Positions 1 to 7,743 of a stretch of DNA of 64,000 nucleotides are shown here, piece by piece. The notes beneath the pieces were generated by a model that was not told the DNA's origin, did no database searches, and saw nothing but the letters and a program-made list of their open reading frames with translations. The stretch covers positions 2,790,001 to 2,854,000 of the forward strand of contig NC_014960.1 in the NCBI RefSeq assembly GCF_000199675.1. Direction: 5' to 3'. Both the position numbers and the translations under genes were made by a program. Source of the stretch: Anaerolinea thermophila UNI-1. GTDB lineage: Bacteria; Chloroflexota; Anaerolineae; Anaerolineales; Anaerolineaceae. Position 1 is the stretch's first letter; every line of letters starts with the position of its first letter.

Positions 1-1
1 T

Positions 2-403
2 GTGGATACAGCCGTAGGCGACGGGCGTTTCAAAACACTGGTTGCCGCGGTGCAAGCCGCCGGACTGGTTGAAACCCTGAAAGGAGAAGGCCCCTTTACC
101 GTATTTGCGCCCACCGATCAGGCATTTGCTAAATTGCCCGCCGGTACGCTGGATGAACTGCTCAAACCCGAAAACAAACAAAAATTGACCGATATCCTCA
201 CCTATCACGTGGTGGCTGGCAAAGTCTATGCCAAGGACGTGGTCAACCTGAAAGAAGCCACCACTGTATTGGGCAAGAACGTGACCATTAAGGTCATGGA
301 TGGGAAAGTGTACATCAACGACGCCCAGGTCATCATCACAGATATCCTCTGCTCCAACGGCGTCATCCATGTGATTGACACGGTTATCCTGCCGCCCCAA
401 TAA
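2..403 (+). CDS. Fasciclin (FAS1) domain protein, 5' end outside window
   Basis: About 133 residues are visible and make up nearly one whole FAS1 domain. The stretch DTAVGDGRFKTLVAAVQAAG is the first conserved helix region. FTVFAPTDQAFAKLP is the signature H1-type motif, and the domain ends with NGVIHVIDTVILPP, the H2-type motif. FAS1 domains are usually secreted or surface-attached and mediate adhesion. Signal peptide and true start lie before base 1, since the frame is open to the edge and the GTG at 2 falls inside the domain. A stem-loop (445-476) follows the stop. The family call is firm; the function is only the generic one. Confidence 0.85.
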   Translation: MDTAVGDGRFKTLVAAVQAAGLVETLKGEGPFTVFAPTDQAFAKLPAGTLDELLKPENKQKLTDILTYHVVAGKVYAKDVVNLKEATTVLGKNVTIKVMDGKVYINDAQVIITDILCSNGVIHVIDTVILPPQ

Positions 404-444
404 AGCCATCTTCCTCCCGCCCATAACAGGCGGTCATCCTCCCC

Positions 445-476
445 GATGAGTGCAGAGCCAGGTCTCTGCACTCATC
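445..476 (+). terminator. Stem-loop after the fasciclin gene
   Basis: Arms 445-457 and 464-476 are perfect 13-bp complements around a 6-nt loop, followed by a mixed C/T stretch (CTTCCTT) and not a clean T-run. It sits 42 nt after the fasciclin stop and 36 nt before the next start. Probably a terminator or an mRNA 3'-end stabiliser. Confidence 0.6.
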
Positions 477-512
477 CTTCCTTACAACCCAACTTCAAGA
501 AAGGATAATATT

Positions 513-1409
513 ATGGAAAGTACTAAACTGACGGGAAAGACTATCTTAATCACCGGCGCAACCGACGGTATTGGCAAAGAAACCGCACGGCAACTTGCCA
601 GACTGGGAGCCCACATTCTGATCACCGGCAGAAACCCTCAAAAAGTCGAAGCCACTGTCCTGGAACTCCGTCAATCTACCGGCAGTCCGCAAATTGAAGG
701 ATTTGTCGCCGACCTGTCCAGTCAGGAACAAATTCTCAACCTTGCCCATGCCATCCATGAGCGGGTTCCTGCGTTGCATGTGCTGATTAACAACGCCGGC
801 GCCATTTTCATGCAACGACAGACCAGTGTTGACGGGATTGAAATGACCTTTGCACTCAATCACCTGGGCTATTTCATGCTCACCCTGCTTTTGATAGACT
901 TGCTGAAAAACAATGCTCCCTCCCGGATTATCAACGTATCCTCTGCGGCGCACCGCGGAGCAAGACTGGACTTCAACGACTTGCAGAATGAACGCGCCTA
1001 TCAGGGCTGGCGGGTTTACAGCCAATCTAAACTGGCAAATCTGCTCTTCACTTATGAACTGGCACGACGTCTGGAAGACAGCGGGATGACGGTCAATGCC
1101 CTGCATCCGGGTTTTGTGGCTACCCGCTTTGGCAGAAGCAACGGTGGGCTCTTTGACCCCTTATTCCGCCTGTTTCAGTTTGCCGCCATTCCTCCGGAAG
1201 AAGGTGCCCGCACTAGCGTGTACCTTGCTGCTTCGTCAGAGGTAGAAGGGGTAAGCGGCAAGTATTTTGAAAAATGCAAAGCCGTACCTTCCTCTCCTGA
1301 ATCTTACGAGGTATCCTCTGCCCAACGGTTATGGGAGGTCAGTTTACAGATGACCGGAATTTCAGAACCTGAAATCCTGCAAACCCGAACGATGAAATCC
1401 CCTGCTTAA
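513..1409 (+). CDS. Short-chain dehydrogenase/reductase, retinol-dehydrogenase-like
   Basis: An NAD(P)-dependent oxidoreductase of the classical SDR family, 298 aa. The Rossmann motif TGATDGIG lies near residue 13, the structural motif NNAG near residue 93, and the catalytic YxxxK is YSQSK. The start ATG at 513 follows AAGGA by a normal spacing; the open frame extends 63 nt further upstream but without a ribosome site and through the stem-loop at 445-476. Overall it resembles the WWOX/retinol dehydrogenase-like SDRs that act on hydrophobic substrates, but the substrate cannot be read from sequence. Transcribed alone between a fasciclin gene and moaA. Confidence 0.85.
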   Translation: MESTKLTGKTILITGATDGIGKETARQLARLGAHILITGRNPQKVEATVLELRQSTGSPQIEGFVADLSSQEQILNLAHAIHERVPALHVLINNAGAIFMQRQTSVDGIEMTFALNHLGYFMLTLLLIDLLKNNAPSRIINVSSAAHRGARLDFNDLQNERAYQGWRVYSQSKLANLLFTYELARRLEDSGMTVNALHPGFVATRFGRSNGGLFDPLFRLFQFAAIPPEEGARTSVYLAASSEVEGVSGKYFEKCKAVPSSPESYEVSSAQRLWEVSLQMTGISEPEILQTRTMKSPA

Positions 1410-1461
1410 TCGGACATTTTTTGTTTATAATGGAGGAAAATCTTCCCTGGAGTCATTCCCG

Positions 1462-2442
1462 ATGGCATACGACCGGTTTGGGCGAAACATTCACTACCTG
1501 CGCATCAGCCTCACAGATCACTGTAACCTGCGCTGTGTGTACTGCATGCCCGAAGATATGACCTTCCGCCCCGCTGCGGAGATGTTGCAGGATGAAGAGT
1601 TGCTTCTTCTGGTACGGATTTTCGCCAGTTTGGGGATCGATAAAATCCGCCTGACGGGCGGCGAGCCAACCGTGCGTGCCAATATTGTCTCGCTGGTACG
1701 AGAAATCTCCTCTACATCGGGCATCCGCACGGTCACTATGACCACCAACGGCATCCTGCTGGGAAAACTGGCAAAGCCGCTCAAAGAAGCCGGACTTCAA
1801 CGGGTGAACATCAGTCTGGATACGCTCGACCCGGCAAAATTCCGCCGTCTGACCCGCTGGGGAAAATTCGAACAGGTGTGGGAAGGCATCCGCGCCGCTG
1901 AAGAGGCTGGTTTAACTCCCATCAAAATCAACGCGGTAGTTGTGCGCGGTTACAACGAAAAAGATGTGGTTGACCTGGCAAAACTAACTTACGAACACGG
2001 CTGGCAGGTACGTTTCATCGAAATGATGCCGTTTGCCGGAGCCACCGAACTTCAGCAAACCCAGGTGGTCACCACCTGTGAGATGATAGAACGCATCGAA
2101 CAAGCCCTGGGAAAATTAGAACCGGTGCGAGAGGGCGAACTGGATGGGGAAGCGCGTGTTTTTCGCTTGCCCGGCGCCAGAGGCGAGGTAGGCTTCATCT
2201 CCACCGTCTCCATGCCCTTCTGTGCGTCCTGCACACGCGCCCGCCTGACCGCCGATGGCAAACTGCGCCTGTGTCTGCTCCGCGAGAAAGAAGTGGACCT
2301 GCTGGCTCCACTGCGGGGAGGCGCGAGTCCTGCTGACCTGCGGCGCCTGATTCTGGACGGCATCTGGCAAAAACCCTGGGGACATGGACTGGCAGAAGGC
2401 AGTGTACCGCTCAACCGGGTAATGAATGAAATTGGCGGATAA
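1462..2442 (+). CDS. moaA: GTP 3',8-cyclase MoaA (molybdenum cofactor biosynthesis)
   Basis: A radical SAM enzyme that converts GTP to 3',8-cyclo-GTP, the first step of molybdopterin synthesis. Both iron-sulfur sites are visible: the radical SAM CxxxCxxC at C21, C25 and C28, and the C-terminal cluster at C254, C257 and C271 (CxxC-x13-C). The protein ends in the Gly-Gly that MoaA needs for activity. At 326 aa it is of normal length. GGAG lies just upstream of the ATG, and a TATAAT hexamer at 1426-1431 may be its -10 box. No other moa gene is in the window, so the rest of the pathway is encoded elsewhere. Confidence 0.95.
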   Translation: MAYDRFGRNIHYLRISLTDHCNLRCVYCMPEDMTFRPAAEMLQDEELLLLVRIFASLGIDKIRLTGGEPTVRANIVSLVREISSTSGIRTVTMTTNGILLGKLAKPLKEAGLQRVNISLDTLDPAKFRRLTRWGKFEQVWEGIRAAEEAGLTPIKINAVVVRGYNEKDVVDLAKLTYEHGWQVRFIEMMPFAGATELQQTQVVTTCEMIERIEQALGKLEPVREGELDGEARVFRLPGARGEVGFISTVSMPFCASCTRARLTADGKLRLCLLREKEVDLLAPLRGGASPADLRRLILDGIWQKPWGHGLAEGSVPLNRVMNEIGG

Positions 2443-2473
2443 AGATGAAGTTTGAGCAAGATCAGAAAAAGAG

Positions 2474-2499
2474 AAAAAGCCCTGAATCAGGGCTTTTTT
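2474..2499. terminator. Bidirectional intrinsic terminator between moaA and the diguanylate cyclase
   Basis: A palindrome with stem GCCCT/AGGGC, flanked by five A on the left and six T on the right, so it works in both directions. The stop codon of the minus-strand diguanylate cyclase (2487-2489) lies inside the hairpin, so its last codons double as terminator DNA. Confidence 0.85.
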
Positions 2500-3875
2500 C
2501 GGCGTTTTTCCAGGTACATCATCCGGTCTGAACGGTTGAAGAGGGTATCAACCTCTTGCGGGGTAGTGGCTACCGCCCAACCGCAGGAAAGGGAAAGCGA
2601 AAGATCAGGCTGACGGATGTTATAGAGGTTTTGCAAAGAACGAATTCGTTCCGTCACCTGTTCCGCCGCATATTCGTCAGCAGGCGCCAGCAAAATGGCA
2701 AATTCATCCCCACCCAAACGGGCAACCACATCATCAGCGCGGCAGGCATGATGCAGAAGTTCAACGGTCTGACGGAGCAGGTAGTCCCCGGCTGTATGCC
2801 CTTTTTGATCATTGATGGCCTTCAGCCCATCCACGTCCACCATCACCATCGCCACAGGGAAGCGCCTCCCTAACTGCAAACGGCGCAGTTCTGAATCGAA
2901 ATAAGCACGATTGTAGGCGCCGGTCAAGCCATCCTGCATGGAGAAGCGTTGCAATTCCTGCTCGCGTTTCATTTGTTCCGTAAAGTCATGGAACAGCCAG
3001 ACCCGGTACAAGCCATACATGCCGGGCAGTTGAAGCACACGGGAACGGCACTCCATCCAGCGTCCTGTGGTCGTCTCATACACCTCCAGGCTCTCCCCCG
3101 AAGTTTCCTGAATGGTGCGGTCCAGGAAATGCAAAAAACGGTCCGGCTGGCGCATCAGACGCGCCATTTTGCCCCTCCAGCCGATTAAGCCCGTATCAAA
3201 AGTTTGCTCGGGGATGCCAAAGGTTTGAATCAGAGAATTGGAGCGGTAAATGACCCTGCCCATAGGGTCGGTAATCATCATGCCGTTGTGATGGTCAGAA
3301 AGTGTCGCCTCAAGCAGAGAAAGATTGCACTGCAGTTTTTGCTTTTCCTCCATAAAGCGGGTAATGTCCTGTAAGGTGACCAGGCGCACCCCGGGGAAAC
3401 CGGGCTTCCAACCGGCACGGCTCACCCACATATGCACATAGCGGGCAGGCTGGAGAGTGTCGAGATACAAATCCATGTTGACTACAGAAGAGGCGGAAAC
3501 CCTGCGCAAGGCTTGCTCTAACTCAACACCAAAAACCTCTCCTACCGGTTGATTTTTCAACGCCACCCGCGCCTTTCCCACCCAACTGGCGCCCGCTTCA
3601 TTGATGTCCACAACGGTAACATTGCCATTGACCAGAACAACGGCGATGTCCATTTGATTCGCGATACCATCTTCGTCCAAAAGCGTCAACTGTTGCTCAC
3701 GGGTGATTGCCATGGCAAGTGGAAAGATAGCCCAACCAAAAAGTGTAAAAGAGTTTTCCCCCAAGATGAACAGAAGTAAGGCTAACAAACATACCCCAAG
3801 GATTTCCCCCGCCTCAGCCCACCCTTTCAAGCGGGAGCGCCGTTCACTCCATAACCCCATTCTGTACCCTCGCAT
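2487..3875 (-). CDS. Membrane-bound diguanylate cyclase with PAS-like sensor domains
   Basis: Makes cyclic di-GMP from two GTP. The N-terminus has two hydrophobic helices (residues about 20-60). Two PAS-like segments follow (about 75-180 and 190-300), and the C-terminus is a GGDEF domain with an intact GGDEF active site and an RxxD inhibitory site (RADD) five residues before it, so product inhibition is likely. The ATG at 3860 (sixth codon) has a better-placed GAGGG than the first ATG and may be the real start. It is transcribed alone and ends in the shared terminator at 2474-2499. The signal it senses is unknown. Confidence 0.88.
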   Translation of the reverse strand: MRGYRMGLWSERRSRLKGWAEAGEILGVCLLALLLFILGENSFTLFGWAIFPLAMAITREQQLTLLDEDGIANQMDIAVVLVNGNVTVVDINEAGASWVGKARVALKNQPVGEVFGVELEQALRRVSASSVVNMDLYLDTLQPARYVHMWVSRAGWKPGFPGVRLVTLQDITRFMEEKQKLQCNLSLLEATLSDHHNGMMITDPMGRVIYRSNSLIQTFGIPEQTFDTGLIGWRGKMARLMRQPDRFLHFLDRTIQETSGESLEVYETTTGRWMECRSRVLQLPGMYGLYRVWLFHDFTEQMKREQELQRFSMQDGLTGAYNRAYFDSELRRLQLGRRFPVAMVMVDVDGLKAINDQKGHTAGDYLLRQTVELLHHACRADDVVARLGGDEFAILLAPADEYAAEQVTERIRSLQNLYNIRQPDLSLSLSCGWAVATTPQEVDTLFNRSDRMMYLEKRRKKP

Positions 3876-3978
3876 CCAAGAGATAACCGGATGAAGACGA
3901 AATTCTAAACAACTCTTTTATAGTGTACAAAAAAACGGGGCTTGATTCAACCAGCATTTTAGAGGTTCTAATGCAACT

Positions 3979-4539
3979 TCATACACTCAACCCACCCGGT
4001 TGGTACACTCTGAGATTCAGCAAGGGAAACAGGGTTCTGGAGCGATCGGGGTGTTGTTCCATTTCCAGCGCGTGAATGGTTTCGCGATACTGCCGGGTGT
4101 TGGCACGGATCTGCTTCATGGCACGACGGGTCAGTTGGTCGGCGGCGTGATTCTTGCGCCGCGGGGTCCATGTCCACAGCAAACGGCGAAAGCGGCTTGC
4201 CAGACGCTGAGCGCGCCGGTACAACGGACGGGTGCTGGCAGAATTGACCGCCGCCCGTCCCACCATCTGGTCAATGACGGAACGGGCATCACCGATGATC
4301 TCCACGGCTTCATCCTCTGCCCCCATATCCAGCAGGGCTTCCAACCCCTCAATTAACCCGAGATATTCGGCAATGTTTGAACTGGCATCGTTGCGGCGCA
4401 TGTACCCTCCATGTCCGCGGGCAATCGGCTTACCATTCCGGCTGATGACCCAACCGTAGCACATTACTCCCGCATGGGGGGCAGTCCCCCCTTCCTGAGT
4501 CAGCGGACGATACAGTCCATCAAAGCGAAGTGTTAGCAT
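3979..4539 (-). CDS. Ribonuclease H-like protein (RNase HI fold)
   Basis: Predicted to cut the RNA strand of RNA:DNA hybrids. The four acidic active-site positions are present: Asp in LRFDG near the N-terminus, Glu in NIAEY, Asp in IGDAR and Asp in HAADQL. The start ATG at 4539 follows GGAAAGGAG; an in-frame GTG 27 nt upstream lies in the foot of a GC hairpin and is less likely. The protein is 186 aa, longer than a 155-residue RnhA, with an extra C-terminal tail of about 45 residues. It has a structured 5' leader (4564-4597). Confidence 0.85.
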   Translation of the reverse strand: MLTLRFDGLYRPLTQEGGTAPHAGVMCYGWVISRNGKPIARGHGGYMRRNDASSNIAEYLGLIEGLEALLDMGAEDEAVEIIGDARSVIDQMVGRAAVNSASTRPLYRRAQRLASRFRRLLWTWTPRRKNHAADQLTRRAMKQIRANTRQYRETIHALEMEQHPDRSRTLFPLLNLRVYQPGGLSV

Positions 4540-4563
4540 AGACTCCTTTCCTGACTTAAGCGA

Positions 4564-4597
4564 CACGGTCGGCGGGCGAGGGTCGCCGCCGACCGTG
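4564..4597 (-). promoter_or_regulatory. GC-rich hairpin in the 5' leader of the RNase H-like gene
   Basis: Arms 4564-4575 and 4586-4597 form a perfect 12-bp GC-rich stem with a 10-nt loop, 24 nt before the start codon. No T-run follows on the minus strand, so it is not an ordinary terminator. It could modulate translation or stabilise the mRNA. Confidence 0.5.
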
Positions 4598-4655
4598 GTT
4601 CTTCATCCAGTTGAGGGGTAGATCGTCGTCTTCGTAACAACATCATCTTAGCCTC

Positions 4656-4683
4656 ATTATGGCAAAAGATGAGAAAAAGTCAA
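4656..4683 (-). promoter_or_regulatory. Possible promoter for the RNase H-like gene
   Basis: Read on the minus strand: TTGACT at 4683-4678, 16-bp spacer, CATAAT at 4661-4656. It would give a leader of about 110 nt carrying the hairpin at 4564-4597. The surrounding 60 bp are strongly AT-rich. Confidence 0.4.
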
Positions 4684-4733
4684 TAAAAAAGAGTTAACAA
4701 TTGGTTATCAATTCGTAAAAAAGAGAGAGCGAA

Positions 4734-5582
4734 TCAGGTCAGTTCAAACAGGGTAATTTCCGGTAAACAGCGAAAACGCACAGGCAGAGTGGTTGTCCCC
4801 AAACCTCGATTGGTGTAAAGCCACATCTCGCCCACGCGATACAGCCCCAAGGGATAACGCCGCCCCAATTCCGGCAGAAACAGCGCGCCCAACAACGGCA
4901 AACGGACCTGCCCCCCGTGAGAATGCCCGCTTAACTGCAGAAAAAACCTGCCAAGGTAAGCACTGTAATCGGCACCATCGGGTTCGTGAATCAGCAAAAT
5001 GGCGGGCTTATCCGCAGGAATAGCCTCCGCCAGTTCTCTCACCCCACTCCAATGCGCCAGCAAACTGCCGCTTCCGGCAATGATGAGTTCCTCTCCTCCC
5101 AGAGAAAACGTTTCCCATTGATTATCCAGCAGGTGAACCCCACTCTGGCGGAAAATATCCAGCAATCTCTGCCGCTCCGGTCCGTAATCGTGGTTACCCC
5201 GCACCGCATACACCGGGAAAGTTTTTGCCAGTTCAGGAAGAAATTCATGCAAATCACTGAGGGCTTGAGCGATGTTCCCCCCGCGGGTCAGATAATCCCC
5301 CGTCATCATCACCACATCCGGATTCAGATCCCTCATCCGATTCAGGACTACCTGCGCCTGCTCAAGTGTATAGTAGCCGCCAAAGTGCAAATCACTGATG
5401 TGCGCCAGACGTTTTCCACGCCACCCACAGCACTCCTGGGGCAAAGCGAGGGGCTGGGGGACAATCTCCACCTGATAAGGTTCCAGCAATGTAGCATCCA
5501 GACCGGAAGCAACACACAATGTGCTCACCAGCCCGCCGGCAAGCCATTGCAACGCCTTGCGGCGTGAAATTTTCTCACTCAT
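4734..5582 (-). CDS. Secreted/membrane metallophosphoesterase (YaeI-like) with Tat-type signal
   Basis: A calcineurin-like phosphoesterase of about 282 aa. All family motifs are visible in order: ISDLHFG, TGDYLTRGG, RGNHDYG, LIHEPD and SGHSHGGQ, which together bind two metals. The N-terminus ISRRKALQWLAGG is a twin-arginine signal followed by a hydrophobic stretch, so the protein acts outside the cytoplasm or anchored in the membrane. YaeI relatives hydrolyse phosphodiesters such as UDP-glucose or cell-envelope lipids; the substrate here is unknown. I chose the ATG at 5582 because a TATAAT (5595-5590) ends 7 nt before it, which predicts a leaderless mRNA; the ATG at 5591 overlaps the -10 box. 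Confidence 0.85.
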   Translation of the reverse strand: MSEKISRRKALQWLAGGLVSTLCVASGLDATLLEPYQVEIVPQPLALPQECCGWRGKRLAHISDLHFGGYYTLEQAQVVLNRMRDLNPDVVMMTGDYLTRGGNIAQALSDLHEFLPELAKTFPVYAVRGNHDYGPERQRLLDIFRQSGVHLLDNQWETFSLGGEELIIAGSGSLLAHWSGVRELAEAIPADKPAILLIHEPDGADYSAYLGRFFLQLSGHSHGGQVRLPLLGALFLPELGRRYPLGLYRVGEMWLYTNRGLGTTTLPVRFRCLPEITLFELT

Positions 5583-5589
5583 TCTCCGC

Positions 5590-5595
5590 ATTATA
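5590..5595 (-). promoter_or_regulatory. -10 box of the metallophosphoesterase gene (leaderless arrangement)
   Basis: TATAAT on the minus strand, 7 nt before the ATG at 5582. No convincing -35 hexamer. The expected transcription start coincides with the start codon. Confidence 0.5.
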
Positions 5596-5727
5596 CCGAA
5601 AAAATTTCCCTCTCTTTGATATTTTCGAGAAACCCGATCAGTATTTTCTACCACTTACAACTTTGCAAACTGATAATTTAGCAAACAATAACCTTCGTTG
5701 ATTTTTCTATAATTATCCATAGAAATT

Positions 5728-6699
5728 ATGTCTGTACTATCTATGTCTACTCATCCATTGAACCCTTCCTCCGCAAACATCCGAACGCTTTCCCACCAAT
5801 GGCAAGGGGCACGTTTAGGATTGCTGCTCGAATGGGCAGATGGCTCACCGCTGACGATACAACCACACTATTGGGCTTCCCTCTGTCAGAAGGCAGGCGC
5901 TCGCTATGTGATCTTCTCCCCTTCTTTAATGGAATCCCTATCAGAGGAAGAAAGCACTTATCTAACCAACGTGCTGAACGCCTGCATTCAGCAGAATTAT
6001 CTGACCGGGGTTTCCATCTCACAAACTTCCATACCTCACATGCCCCACTGGGAGGATATTGGCGTTCTTCGCATTGCCTGGACACCCCCTCACGCCTCTC
6101 AAAACTTCTCTTATGAAGCAGGTGAAACCCTGCTGTGTAATCAACGCCAGCAAGGCAAGCCCAACTTTGTCACTTTTAAGCGAGATTTCGGCGAGTGGCT
6201 CGCCCCTGAGGCGTGGGAGACGCTGGACTGGCTGGTGCTGGATCCCCACACCCCATTGCGTTCTCCGATGCGCTCCCTGCGCACACTGATTAACCTGCTG
6301 GTGCGCGCTGCTGTACGCGGGGGCAACCTGTTACTCAGCGTACCCGTCTCTGCTCATGGAGTTGAAGCCCGGCATCAACGTCGTTTAGAGCAACTGGGGA
6401 ACTGGTTGAACCTTTACGGTCATACCCTGTATGACACCCAACCGGGACCGTATCCACCCCAGTTGTGGGGCGGGTGCACCTGGCAGGAGAATCGCCTTTA
6501 TGTGCACGTCCTTGACTGGGTAGATGAAGAAGTCATCCTGCCCTTACCAAGCGGACACATTCGTAAAATCACCTGCCTGACCGCACCCTCCATCGGGATT
6601 CAGCGCACCGCCAATTCACTTTCGTTCCGTATTCCTCCGGAAAATCAGCAGGAAATGGATACCATTATCGAAATCGAACTGGACCAGCCCTGGGCATAA
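5728..6699 (+). CDS. GH29 alpha-L-fucosidase-like protein, catalytically degenerate
   Basis: 323 aa. The C-terminal part follows the end of a GH29 fucosidase closely: GGNLLLSVPVS, then RLEQLGNWLNLYG, then WGGCTWQENRLYVHVLDW. The N-terminus keeps the outline of the barrel start (GLLLEWADG and WASLCQKAGARYVIFSPS), but the histidines expected there (HWG, KHHDGF) are gone. The middle of the barrel, where the catalytic Asp should sit, is shortened and lacks it. No signal peptide is evident, so it may be cytoplasmic. A TATAAT at 5708-5713 is 14 nt before the ATG. Probably a non-hydrolytic sugar-binding protein, or an old relic under selection. GH29 descent is inferred from remembered family motifs. 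Confidence 0.6.
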   Translation: MSVLSMSTHPLNPSSANIRTLSHQWQGARLGLLLEWADGSPLTIQPHYWASLCQKAGARYVIFSPSLMESLSEEESTYLTNVLNACIQQNYLTGVSISQTSIPHMPHWEDIGVLRIAWTPPHASQNFSYEAGETLLCNQRQQGKPNFVTFKRDFGEWLAPEAWETLDWLVLDPHTPLRSPMRSLRTLINLLVRAAVRGGNLLLSVPVSAHGVEARHQRRLEQLGNWLNLYGHTLYDTQPGPYPPQLWGGCTWQENRLYVHVLDWVDEEVILPLPSGHIRKITCLTAPSIGIQRTANSLSFRIPPENQQEMDTIIEIELDQPWA

Positions 6700-6737
6700 A
6701 AAGCAGTGGAGCCGTTTAGACAGCTCCACTGCTTTTT
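6698..6737. terminator. Bidirectional intrinsic terminator
   Basis: Arms 6698-6712 and 6723-6737 are perfect 15-bp complements with A5 and T5 at the outer ends. It separates two convergent genes and serves both. Confidence 0.9.
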
Positions 6738-6752
6738 ATGAAAAATGGGGGT

Positions 6753-7679
6753 TTAACTGCTCACCGGTAAAACTTCAACCACCTCGGGCTGGGCAGTGCG
6801 CCCCGTCAGTCGGCGGAAAATCAGCGTCCAGGATGTGCCCAGATAGGCTGTCAGGATGCCATTGAGGAACATGTACACCGGCAGGTACACACACATCAGG
6901 ACAAGGGTAAGCACCATCCCGGTACTGCCAAACACCTGGCCACCGTTAAACATCCATGCGCCCAACAGCGGCGCCAGGGCAATCAGGAAGGGGATGCTCA
7001 GAACAATCCGCACCACCAGACTGCCCAACCCCAGCACCAAGCCCATCACGATATACTCGCCCAGATGGGCTGTGAAGACCTGCCATGCCCGCGAGATACC
7101 TTCGCCAATGGAGAGATTCTCCCCCACCATGGCAACAATCACCTGCTCCACCCAGACCTGCAACAGCCACGCCAGAGGAATGAGCAAGCACAGGAACGGC
7201 AAAAGGCAAATCAATCCAATACCCAGCGTCACTACCGTTCCCAGAACAACAAAAATGCCCAATGCCACTCCTACGATGAGAAAAACGACAAAGAGCAGGA
7301 AAGAAAGTCCCAGGACACGCCAGAAATAGGCACCGCTTTCTGCCCACAACTCGGCAAAGGATAATTTAACCGCACCCTCATCGGCTTTCCAGGCACCGCG
7401 AACCAGTCCAATCCGACCAAACGTTCCCAGCACCAGTAAAACCAGAACCAGGACAAACACCGCCAGGACAATTAATGCCACCAGCCAGAAATTCTGGTTC
7501 AGCCATTCTTCCAGGCGGTATCCGAAGACATTTGGTGCAGTGGAACGATACTCTTCGCGATAACTCAAATCCGGGTTTCCGCCATTGCTCAGAAAACCAG
7601 CCAGGATGCCAAAAATCCACAGCACTTTGTGCTTCCAGATCATTTGCCAGGCTTTGGACAAAACCTCACCGTAACTCAT
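6753..7679 (-). CDS. Polytopic membrane protein of unknown function
   Basis: 308 aa with about six transmembrane helices. The conserved-looking N-terminus SYGEVLSKAWQMIWKHKVLW is an amphipathic segment leading into the first helix, a pattern seen in DUF4013/DUF7544-like and GlpQ-type membrane-domain proteins. Residues 75-100, 120-185 and 205-285 are strongly hydrophobic. No catalytic motif is seen. GGAGG precedes the ATG closely. It lies downstream of guaA on the same strand across a 64-nt gap and could be co-transcribed with xpt-guaA. Function unknown. Confidence 0.75.
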   Translation of the reverse strand: MSYGEVLSKAWQMIWKHKVLWIFGILAGFLSNGGNPDLSYREEYRSTAPNVFGYRLEEWLNQNFWLVALIVLAVFVLVLVLLVLGTFGRIGLVRGAWKADEGAVKLSFAELWAESGAYFWRVLGLSFLLFVVFLIVGVALGIFVVLGTVVTLGIGLICLLPFLCLLIPLAWLLQVWVEQVIVAMVGENLSIGEGISRAWQVFTAHLGEYIVMGLVLGLGSLVVRIVLSIPFLIALAPLLGAWMFNGGQVFGSTGMVLTLVLMCVYLPVYMFLNGILTAYLGTSWTLIFRRLTGRTAQPEVVEVLPVSS

Positions 7680-7743
7680 ATACCCTCCATGACTTTGTGC
7701 CGGGATATCACAAGCACCCCGGTCTTTGCTATTTCAATATACG

